Source: DASSSQ01 sp963839285
GTDB taxonomy: Bacteria > Actinomycetota > Thermoleophilia > Gaiellales > Gaiellaceae
DNA length: 13,944 nt
Direction: 5' to 3'
Assembly (NCBI GenBank): GCA_963839285.1
Contig: CAWIUN010000002.1
Coordinates: forward strand, 1-13,944
This document shows positions 1 through 5,611 of the stretch, one piece after another. Numbering within the stretch: position 1 is the first letter of the stretch; each line of letters starts with the position of its first letter. The position numbers were made by a program, and so were the translations under genes. The notes beneath the pieces were generated by a model, which saw nothing but the letters and a program-made list of their open reading frames with translations, searched no databases and had not been told where the DNA came from.

Positions 1-493
1 CGGCGGCGAAGAGGACACCGCCGAGCGGCGGGCCGAGCAGCCCCGGCACGGCGGTGCGGCTCGCGTTCACGGCCACTGCCTCGCGGATCTGCTCTCGCGC
101 CACCACCCGCCGAACCGCAGCCGCCTCGGCCGGGCCGAAGAGCACCCCGAGCGCGGCCTCGACGAACGCGACGACCAGCACGTGCGGGAAGGAGAAGCGG
201 CCCAGCGCCAGCGCCACGGCGAAGCCCGCGGAGTTGAGCGCCCGTCCGGCGTCGCAGGCGATCAGGATCTTCCTCCTGTTCCGGCGATCGACCTGCAGGC
301 CCGCCGGAACACGCAGCACGAACGCCGTCCCGGCCAGCACGGTGCCGACGAGCCCGGCCTTCACCGCGGAGCCCGTCGCCGCCAGCACGACGAGCGGGTA
401 GGCGAACGACGAGATGCTGATCCCGAGATTCGAGGTCGCCTGGCCGATCCAGAGCGCGGCGTACTCGCGGTTCCGGCGCAGCGGGACGGGCAC
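1..493 (-). CDS. MFS transporter, N-terminal part (cut by window edge)
   Basis: About 164 residues of a major facilitator superfamily permease, read on the minus strand and running off the left edge. The start of the protein (VPVPLRRNREYAALWIGQ) leads into hydrophobic segments typical of MFS helices 1-2. Next comes a cytoplasmic loop with the motif-A-like VDRRNRRKIL, then further helices and GPAEAAAVRRVV, which resembles DHA3-type drug or siderophore exporters of the EntS kind. The GTG start at 493 is the only possible one nearby, because an in-frame TAG lies four codons upstream. There is no Shine-Dalgarno; a TAGGTT hexamer sits 6 nt before the GTG. It is divergent from the Ala/Pro-rich gene at 705. 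The substrate cannot be told from this half of the protein. Confidence 0.85.
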   Translation of the reverse strand, partial: MPVPLRRNREYAALWIGQATSNLGISISSFAYPLVVLAATGSAVKAGLVGTVLAGTAFVLRVPAGLQVDRRNRRKILIACDAGRALNSAGFAVALALGRFSFPHVLVVAFVEAALGVLFGPAEAAAVRRVVAREQIREAVAVNASRTAVPGLLGPPLGGVLFAA

Positions 494-704
494 CGGTCGA
501 ACCTAGCCGCCCCGATCGGACGGCGGTCCCGGCGTCGAGCCACCGGTGTCGCGGGCGCCGTGAGCGTCACGGCGGGCGTTTGCGGGCCCGGCTGGAGCAG
601 CGGCAGCCGCGAGGCCCGTATCCCTCGATCGTGCGATGCCCGACCGTCCCGCACGTCGTACGCTTGGGGCGACGGCCGCGGCCGTCAGATCTGCGGCAGC
701 GCCC
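494..704. other. Divergent intergenic region
   Basis: This gap of about 210 bases separates the minus-strand MFS gene from the plus-strand Ala/Pro-rich gene. Apart from the TAGGTT hexamer for the MFS gene, only a weak TACGCT at 659-664 could serve as a plus-strand -10. No RNA gene or strong hairpin was recognised. Confidence 0.4.
500..505 (-). promoter_or_regulatory. -10 element (TAGGTT) of leaderless MFS gene
   Basis: TAGGTT on the minus strand ends 6 nt before the GTG start at 493, so the transcript would begin at or next to the start codon. No Shine-Dalgarno is present. The TAG of the hexamer is also the in-frame stop that closes the reading frame upstream. No convincing -35 was found. 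Confidence 0.5.
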
Positions 705-1481
705 ATGAAGTCACCGCCGAGCAGCTCGCCGCACCGTCCGCCGCGCCCTAGCGGCTGGACGCGTCTGCACCGCGCCGCCGCACTGCACTTCGCCGAGATC
801 CTGGCCGCGGGAGCGATCGTCGGCATCGCGGCCATCCTGCTCGGGCTCGGCAACACGCTGCTCGGGCCCCGGACGACGGCGGTCGTCCAGGCTCCGCTGA
901 CCGTTCCCGCGGCGCCTCCGCCGCAGGCGGTGCCCTACACCGCGCCGGCCGCGGCGCCCGCGCCGACCCGCAAGAAGAAGGCGCCGGCCAAGCGGCCGGC
1001 GGCGGCGCCCGCGGGCTCGGCTCGGTCGGTCGTCGTCGTGCGGCCGGCTCCGGCCGCCGCGCCGGCGCGGACCGCCTCGCCTCCGCGGGCGCCGTCGCCG
1101 GCGAGCGCCGCACGGGCCGGCGCGCCCAGACAGAGGCGGTGCCTCCCGAGCCTGCGCCCGCCCCGACGCCCGCGCCCGCTCCGGCACCTACCGAGCCGCC
1201 GCAGGCTCCGGCCCCGCCCCCGCCCCCGCACCTGCTCCGGCCCCCGCCCCGGCACCGCAGCCGGCCCCGGCGCCCACGCCCGGCTCCGCCTCCGGCGCCG
1301 ACCCCGACTCCGCCCAGCGTCCCGCCGCCGCAGGTTCCTCCCCCGGCTGCGCCCGAGCGCTCCCGCGGAGCCCGAAGGCTCGCGACCCGGCTGGGGCTAC
1401 GGCGACTCGCAGCACGAGCACACGGGGCCGCCCGGCCAGGAGAAGGAAAGGAACAGGAGAAGGGAGAAGGGGAAGAGCTAG
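705..1481 (+). CDS. Membrane-anchored Ala/Pro-rich protein with C-terminal HTGPPG motif (reading frame disturbed)
   Basis: From ATG 705 a short polar stretch is followed by one hydrophobic helix (FAEILAAGAIVGIAAILLGL), then a Lys-rich patch and long Ala/Pro repeats. The C-terminus reads GWGYGDSQHEHTGPPGQE. N- and C-terminal parts share one frame. In the middle, natural Ala-Pro repeat coding moves between frames: about 1127-1205 reads TEAVPPEPAPAPTP in another frame, about 1210-1290 reads APAPAPAPQPAP in the third, and about 1290-1350 reads APTPTPPSVPPPQ. The frame is then regained at about 1355. Two to four compensating indels would explain this. The likely product is a single-pass anchor with an extended proline-rich arm. 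The G-x-GD..H-x-HTGPPG ending is one I associate with surface proteins of Thermoleophilia; its role is unknown. The stop overlaps the serS stop on the other strand. An upstream in-frame ATG at 636 is less likely. Confidence 0.6.
   Translation: MKSPPSSSPHRPPRPSGWTRLHRAAALHFAEILAAGAIVGIAAILLGLGNTLLGPRTTAVVQAPLTVPAAPPPQAVPYTAPAAAPAPTRKKKAPAKRPAAAPAGSARSVVVVRPAPAAAPARTASPPRAPSPASAARAGAPRQRRCLPSLRPPRRPRPLRHLPSRRRLRPRPRPRTCSGPRPGTAAGPGAHARLRLRRRPRLRPASRRRRFLPRLRPSAPAEPEGSRPGWGYGDSQHEHTGPPGQEKERNRRREKGKS
1139..1350 (+). repeat. Low-complexity Pro/Ala coding repeat
   Basis: An almost pure G/C tract of short imperfect repeats (gcccc, gcccgc, ccggcc units) encodes alternating Ala-Pro within the 705-1481 gene. 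Such tracts are prone to polymerase slippage and to sequencing or assembly errors, and the apparent frame changes of that gene fall here. It has no palindromic spacer structure and is not a CRISPR array. Confidence 0.75.
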
Positions 1482-2713
1482 ACGCGCGCCGACTCGGCGC
1501 CGAGCTTCCGCGGCGCGCCGTAGGCCCAGAGCGACTCCGGCACCGAGACCGAGCCGTCCTCCTCCTGGAAGTTCTCCAGGATCGCGATCATCGCCCGCGC
1601 CGTCACCGCCGTCCCGTTCAGCGTGTGCACCTGCTCGAGCCGGCCGTCGCGGCGGAAGCGGATCTCGAGCCGGCGGGCCTGGTAGTCGGTCGTGTTCGAG
1701 GTCGAGGTGATCTCGCGGTAGCGCTCCTGGCCGGGGAACCAGGCCTCGATGTCGTACTTCTTGACCGCGGACGCGCCGAGGTCGCCGGCGGCGATGTTGA
1801 CGACGCGGTAGGGCAGCTCGAGCCCCTGCACGAGCTCCTCCTCGATCGCGAGCAGCCGGTCGTGCTCCTCGCGGGAGCGCTCCGGCTCGCAGTAGACGAA
1901 CATCTCGACCTTGTCGAACTGGTGGACGCGGAACATGCCGCGCGTGTCGCGGCCGGCGGCGCCCGCCTCGCGGCGGAAGCAGGTCGACCAGGCGACGTAG
2001 CGGAGCGGCAGCCCCTCGAGCTCCTCGCCGCCGTGGAAGGCCGCGACGGGCACCTCCGAGGTGCCGACGAGGAAGAGCGCGTCCCGCTCGATCCCGTAGA
2101 TGTTGACCTCGTCCGTCGGGAAGAAGCCGGTGCCGTACATCGCCTCCTCGCGGACGAGCACCGGCGGCAGCACCGGGACGTGCCCCTTCTCGACCACCCG
2201 GTCGAGCGCGTAGCGGTAGAGCGACAGCTCGAGCAGCGCGACGTCGCCGAGCCGGTAGACGAAGCGGGAGCCGGAGACCTTGGCGCCGCGCTCGGCGTCG
2301 ATCCAGCCGTGCGGCCGGGCGAGGTCGAGGTGGTCGAGCGGCCGGAAGTCGAAGCTCGGCCTCTCGCCCACCTCGCGCAGCACCTCGAAGTCGTCCTCGC
2401 CGCCGTCGGGGACGTCGTCGTCGGGCGGGTTCGGCACGCGGGCGAGCAGGTCGCCGCGGCGGGCCTCCAGCTCGGCGAGCACCGTCTCCGCCGCCTGCAG
2501 CCGCTCCTTGCGCTCGCGCAGCTCCTCGAGCTGCTCCGGCGTCGGCTTCCCCTGCAGCTTCTGCTGCGCGCGGAGCTCCTCGACCTCGGCGGTCGCGGCG
2601 CGCCAGGCGGTGTCGGCATCGAGCAGCTCGCGGCCGAGCTCGCCGGCGCCCTTGCGGGCGAGCCGGGCGATCGTGCCGTCGGGATCGGCGCGGAGCTCGC
2701 GGATGTCGATCAT
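1478..2713 (-). CDS. serS: Seryl-tRNA synthetase
   Basis: A complete 411-residue class II synthetase that charges tRNA-Ser with serine. Residues 1-100 form the charged helical tRNA-binding arm (coiled coil of Glu/Arg/Leu). The catalytic domain follows, with TSE at 218-220, motif 2 FRREAGAAGRDTRGMFRVHQF at 246-266 and motif 3 NGTAVTARAMIAILENFQ at 366-383. The length is slightly below the usual 420-430. The ATG at 2713 overlaps the TGA of the HAD gene (ATGA), so the two are translationally coupled. Its stop shares CTAG with the convergent 705-1481 gene. No truncation or missing motif was seen. Confidence 0.98.
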   Translation of the reverse strand: MIDIRELRADPDGTIARLARKGAGELGRELLDADTAWRAATAEVEELRAQQKLQGKPTPEQLEELRERKERLQAAETVLAELEARRGDLLARVPNPPDDDVPDGGEDDFEVLREVGERPSFDFRPLDHLDLARPHGWIDAERGAKVSGSRFVYRLGDVALLELSLYRYALDRVVEKGHVPVLPPVLVREEAMYGTGFFPTDEVNIYGIERDALFLVGTSEVPVAAFHGGEELEGLPLRYVAWSTCFRREAGAAGRDTRGMFRVHQFDKVEMFVYCEPERSREEHDRLLAIEEELVQGLELPYRVVNIAAGDLGASAVKKYDIEAWFPGQERYREITSTSNTTDYQARRLEIRFRRDGRLEQVHTLNGTAVTARAMIAILENFQEEDGSVSVPESLWAYGAPRKLGAESARV

Positions 2714-3534
2714 CTCGACTCCAAGAATGCCTCAAGCACCTGCGCCACGCCTTCCTCTCCGACCGGCGGGCAGACGTAGTCGGCGACCGCGAGCACCCGC
2801 TCGTGCGCGTTCGCGACCGCGACGCCGAAGCCGGCCCAGTCGACGAGCTCGACGTCGTTCTCGCCGTCGCCGAACCCGAGCGAGTCCTGCTGCCGGAAGC
2901 CGAGGTGCTCGGCGAGGAAGGCGAGACCCGACGCCTTGGTCACGAGCGGGCTCGCGAGCTCGAGGAAGTACGGCAGCGACTTCGAGATGTAGAGGCGCTC
3001 GCCGAAGCGCTCTTTCAGCCGCAGCTCGAACGCGTCGAGCACCTCGGGCGCCTCGACCGCGACGAGCTTCGTCGGCGGCTGCTCGAGCCAGGTCAGGAGG
3101 TCGCCGACCTCGGTGATCGGCAGGCGCTGGAAGTCGGCGTAGCTGCGGTTCGCGTCGGTCGCCTCGCCGACGACGAGCTCGTCGTCGACGTAGCAGTTGA
3201 GCGGGAAGCCCTCCGCCTCGATCGCCTCGATCGCCTCCCGCGCCAGCTCGAGCGGGATCGGCTCGTGCCGCAGCCACTCGCCCGAGACCGGGTCGGCGAC
3301 GACGGCGCCCTGGTAGCAGACGACCGGGTCGTGCAGCTCCGCCTCGAGCAGGTACGGGCGCACCGAGCGGAACATGCGGCCGGTGACGACGATCACGCGG
3401 ATCCCGGCGGCCGCGGCCGCCTGCAGCGCCGCGCGGGTGCGCTCGGGCAGGACGCCGTCCTCGCCGACGAGCGTGCGGTCGAAGTCGGTCGCGACGACGG
3501 TCGCGTCGAGCGGGAACCCGGCGGGGAGGCGCAG
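2710..3534 (-). CDS. HAD-superfamily (Cof-type) phosphatase
   Basis: About 274 residues if initiated at CTG 3534. Motif I is DFDRT at residues 17-21 (nucleophile and acid Asp), motif II is VTGR with Thr near 51, the motif III Lys lies in TKASG near 200, and motif IV is GDGEND near 222-227. The long cap between motifs II and III is typical of Cof/sucrose-phosphatase-like members, which dephosphorylate sugar phosphates or flavin and nucleotide cofactors. The substrate cannot be assigned. No ATG, GTG or TTG exists in frame between the upstream stop at 3592-3594 and motif I; the first such codon, GTG 3396, would remove the nucleophile. CTG 3534, one base after the cytochrome stop, is therefore the best start, unless a base is missing. 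The stop overlaps the serS ATG. Confidence 0.88.
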   Translation of the reverse strand: MRLPAGFPLDATVVATDFDRTLVGEDGVLPERTRAALQAAAAAGIRVIVVTGRMFRSVRPYLLEAELHDPVVCYQGAVVADPVSGEWLRHEPIPLELAREAIEAIEAEGFPLNCYVDDELVVGEATDANRSYADFQRLPITEVGDLLTWLEQPPTKLVAVEAPEVLDAFELRLKERFGERLYISKSLPYFLELASPLVTKASGLAFLAEHLGFRQQDSLGFGDGENDVELVDWAGFGVAVANAHERVLAVADYVCPPVGEEGVAQVLEAFLESR

Positions 3535-3535
3535 G

Positions 3536-3935
3536 CTAGCCGTGCGTCGAGGCGTAGACGTAGGCCGAGACGTCGGCGATCTGCTGGTCGCTCAGCTGGC
3601 CCTTGTACGGCGGCATCCCGCCGCCGCCGTTGATCACCTGCGTCTGGATCGCCGTCAGCTCCGGCTTCAGCTCGTCCAGGTTCGGGCCGACGGTGCCGCT
3701 CGCGTTCGCCGCCTTCAACGTGTGGCAGCCGCCGCAGCCGGCGCTCGCGAAGACCTGCTTGCCCGCGCCGGCGTTCCCGTCCGGGAGCGACGGCGCCGCC
3801 TGCGTGGTCGTCTTCGGCAGCGAGCCGACGACCGTCTCGGCGGTCGGGACGCGGGTCGAGCCGCCGCAGCCGGCGAGCAGCAGCACGGCGGCGGCGACGG
3901 GCGGCGGCGATCGCGATCGGGACGAGACGGCGCAT
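3536..3935 (-). CDS. Lipoprotein c-type cytochrome (one-base frameshift in signal peptide)
   Basis: The mature part contains the haem-attachment motif CGGCH and a C-terminal GGGGMPPY whose Met is the likely sixth ligand, as in small class I cytochromes c. The N-terminus is split over two frames. From ATG 3935 one reads MRRLVPIAIAAA, while the following frame reads VAAAVLLLAGCGGS. Removing one G from the GGG at 3899-3901 joins them into a perfect lipoprotein signal with lipobox LLAGC (Cys23). The result is 132 residues, haem Cys67/Cys70/His71 and Met107. It would be an outer-face, membrane-tethered electron carrier. First gene of the cytochrome-HAD-serS run. The frameshift is either a sequence error or makes this copy secretion-defective; a longer uninterrupted frame to 4030 lacks a proper signal start. 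Confidence 0.85.
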
Positions 3936-3944
3936 CGGGCGCGA

Positions 3945-3950
3945 ACTCTA
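3945..3950 (-). promoter_or_regulatory. -10 element (TAGAGT) of cytochrome operon
   Basis: TAGAGT on the minus strand lies 9 nt before the cytochrome ATG at 3935, giving a leader of about zero to three bases. There is no Shine-Dalgarno. It matches the TAGNNT hexamers seen before other genes in the window. Confidence 0.45.
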
Positions 3951-4031
3951 CTCAACGGCCCGGCGGCGAGGCGCGGGAACCGGCCCGTTGAGGCGGGGTT
4001 AAGGCGCGGACGGGAACGCCGAAACCCCAAC

Positions 4032-4037
4032 TACAAT
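4032..4037 (+). promoter_or_regulatory. -10 element (TACAAT) of htpX
   Basis: TACAAT is close to the sigma-70 consensus TATAAT. A start site near 4044 would give a leader of about 35 bases containing a CCCCCTTTTTT tract and an AAGGAG site at 4061-4066. No clear -35 could be assigned. It is divergent from the cytochrome promoter about 80 bases away. Confidence 0.5.
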
Positions 4038-4060
4038 GGCGCTGTCCCCCTTTTTTCCGC

Positions 4061-4066
4061 AAGGAG
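4061..4066 (+). promoter_or_regulatory. Shine-Dalgarno of htpX (decides the start)
   Basis: AAGGAG lies 12 nt before ATG 4079. The in-frame TTG at 4067 directly abuts this site and so cannot be the start, which places initiation at ATG 4079. Confidence 0.65.
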
Positions 4067-4078
4067 TTGAAGACGTCG

Positions 4079-4990
4079 ATGAAGCGCAAGGCGTACGGTC
4101 GCGACACCGGGCTCTCCCTCCGCATGCTGCTCGCGGGCAGCATGCTCGGAGTCCTCTACGTGGTCTTCGCTGTCGTCCTGTTCCAGGTCCTGAACGTCGG
4201 GCTCGTCCCGATGCTCGTGATCGTGATCGGGATGGCCTTCTTCCAGTACTACACCTCGGACAAGCTCGCCCTCGCCGCGTCGGGCGCCAAGGTCGTCCCG
4301 CGCGAGCAGGCGCCGGAGCTGCACGACATGGTCGAGCGGCTCTGCGCGATGGCGGACCTGCCGAAGCCGAAGGTGGCCGTGATCGACTCCGCCGTCCCGA
4401 ACGCCTTCGCGACGGGCCGAAACCCGCAGCACGCCGCGGTCGCGGTCACGACCGGCCTCTGGGACCGGCTCGACCGGCGCGAGGTCGAGGCGGTGCTCGC
4501 CCACGAGCTCTCCCACGTCGCCAACCGCGACGTGATGATCATGACGATCGCGTCCTTCTTCGCGATGCTCGCCGCGATGCTGACCCGCTTCGGCATGTAC
4601 GCGGGCATGTTCGGCGGCGGCCGGCGCGACAACAACAACGGCCCGCCGATCTGGCTGATCGTGATGGTCGTCTCGCTCGTCACCTACTTCCTCAGCTTCA
4701 TCCTGATCCGGACGATCTCCCGCTACCGCGAGTACGCGGCCGACCGCGGCTCGGCGCTGATCACCGGCGCGCCGGAGTACCTGATGAGCGCGCTGCAGAA
4801 GATCGCCAGCCAGATGACGCTGATCCCGCAGCGCGACCTGCGCGAGGTCGAGGGGATGAACGCGTTCTTCATCGTCCCGACCAGCGTCAAGAGCGCCGCG
4901 GCCGAGCTCTTCATGACGCACCCGCCGATGGAGAAGCGGCTCGCCCGGCTCGCCGAGATCGCCCGCGAGATGGGCCGCCCGGTCGTCTAG
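4079..4990 (+). CDS. htpX: HtpX-type membrane metalloprotease (M48)
   Basis: A complete 303-residue zinc protease that degrades damaged membrane proteins from the inner face. Two N-terminal hydrophobic helices (about residues 13-35 and 40-57) are followed by a cytoplasmic part with the HELSH zinc site at 142-146. A second hydrophobic pair lies around 153-172 and 191-211. The third ligand is probably Glu218 in RYREYAADRGSA. The NAFATGR signature near 108-114 is typical of HtpX. Unlike enterobacterial htpX it is placed with pspAB, 9 nt downstream, an arrangement known in actinobacterial and chloroflexal Psp networks. Transcription probably starts at the TACAAT promoter. Its TAG stop is also the first three bases of a possible -10 for pspAB. 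Confidence 0.95.
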   Translation: MKRKAYGRDTGLSLRMLLAGSMLGVLYVVFAVVLFQVLNVGLVPMLVIVIGMAFFQYYTSDKLALAASGAKVVPREQAPELHDMVERLCAMADLPKPKVAVIDSAVPNAFATGRNPQHAAVAVTTGLWDRLDRREVEAVLAHELSHVANRDVMIMTIASFFAMLAAMLTRFGMYAGMFGGGRRDNNNGPPIWLIVMVVSLVTYFLSFILIRTISRYREYAADRGSALITGAPEYLMSALQKIASQMTLIPQRDLREVEGMNAFFIVPTSVKSAAAELFMTHPPMEKRLARLAEIAREMGRPVV

Positions 4991-4993
4991 GCT
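4988..4993 (+). promoter_or_regulatory. Candidate -10 (TAGGCT) of pspAB, overlapping htpX stop
   Basis: TAGGCT begins with the htpX stop codon and ends 6 nt before GTG 5000. No Shine-Dalgarno precedes that GTG. The geometry equals that before the MFS and first dehydrogenase genes, so pspAB may have its own leaderless transcript in addition to readthrough from htpX. Confidence 0.4.
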
Positions 4994-4999
4994 CCCCGG

Positions 5000-5569
5000 G
5001 TGGGGTTCCTCGACGTCGTCCTCGGCCGCAAGCGGCTGAAGGAAGCAGCCGACGAGCGCCTGTTCGCGCTCTCGACCGCGCAGGTGACGCTGCAGGTGGA
5101 GCTGGGGCTGAAGACGGCCGGCGCCGCCGCGGTCGTCTTCAAGCCGCTCTCGGCCGGCGAGTTCGTGCGCGCGGAGAACGAGCTCCAGTCGCTGCTCGAC
5201 TCGGTCGCGCAGGCGTCCGGCTCGAAGATCGAGCGGCGGACGGACGACCTCGGCTTCGAGTGGCTGATCGTCCACGACCCGGACATCGAGGACCTGGTCA
5301 CGACCGCGCACCTGATCGGCTCGGAGCTGAAGGCGCGCGGGTTCGGCCCGCAGCTCCTCGCCGCCGCCTTCACCTTCGCCGGCGGCAAGGAGAAGGTCTA
5401 CTGGATCTACGGCTACAAGCGCGGCGCCTGGTGGCCGTTCGTCCCGACGGGCGACGGCAAGGAGCGCAACAACGCCGAGGAGCTCGAGCTGAAGGCGAAG
5501 CTGGAGCAGGAGCTCCCGATCGAGCAGGACCTGACGCGCTGGCTGGCGCTCTTCGACGCGCCGATCTGA
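5000..5569 (+). CDS. pspAB: PspA-associated protein PspAB
   Basis: A 189-residue soluble alpha/beta protein without signal peptide or membrane segment. Landmarks are MGFLDVVLGRKRLKEAADERLFAL at the start, a central FEWLIVHDPDIEDLVTTAHLIGSEL, and KVYWIYGYKRGAWWPFVP near the end. I recognise this as the PspAB family, which travels with HtpX, PspA and PspAA in Actinobacteria and relatives; its biochemical role is not known. The GTG start is 9 nt after the htpX stop and in the same frame, so htpX stop readthrough would give a fusion. It lies tail-to-tail with the cyclase gene across a 42-base palindrome-rich gap. The assignment rests on recall of the family pattern and on the htpX neighbour. Confidence 0.8.
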   Translation: MGFLDVVLGRKRLKEAADERLFALSTAQVTLQVELGLKTAGAAAVVFKPLSAGEFVRAENELQSLLDSVAQASGSKIERRTDDLGFEWLIVHDPDIEDLVTTAHLIGSELKARGFGPQLLAAAFTFAGGKEKVYWIYGYKRGAWWPFVPTGDGKERNNAEELELKAKLEQELPIEQDLTRWLALFDAPI

Positions 5570-5611
5570 CGTCGCGACGCGCGGCGCCGCGGCAGGACCG
5601 TCGCGGCCCGC
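5570..5611. terminator. Palindrome-rich convergent gap, possible bidirectional terminator
   Basis: Two perfect 10-base palindromes, CGTCGCGACG (5570-5579) and GCGGCGCCGC (5581-5590), lie between the pspAB stop and the cyclase stop. CCGCGG and CCGCG-type inverted pieces follow. GC hairpins here could end transcription from both sides, but no T-tract is present, so an intrinsic terminator is only tentative. Confidence 0.35.

Noticed and set aside
1139..1350. CRISPR-like short repeats
   Set aside because: Units are 5-6 bases, contiguous, and encode Ala-Pro; no spacers.
1139..2779. Long plus-strand open frame across serS
   Set aside because: It is antisense to clear serS coding and its composition is that of a GC-rich shadow frame; only its first part (the Pro/Ala repeat) is real coding, belonging to 705-1481.
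4067..4069. TTG start for htpX
   Set aside because: It directly abuts the AAGGAG ribosome site, leaving no spacing; ATG 4079 fits.
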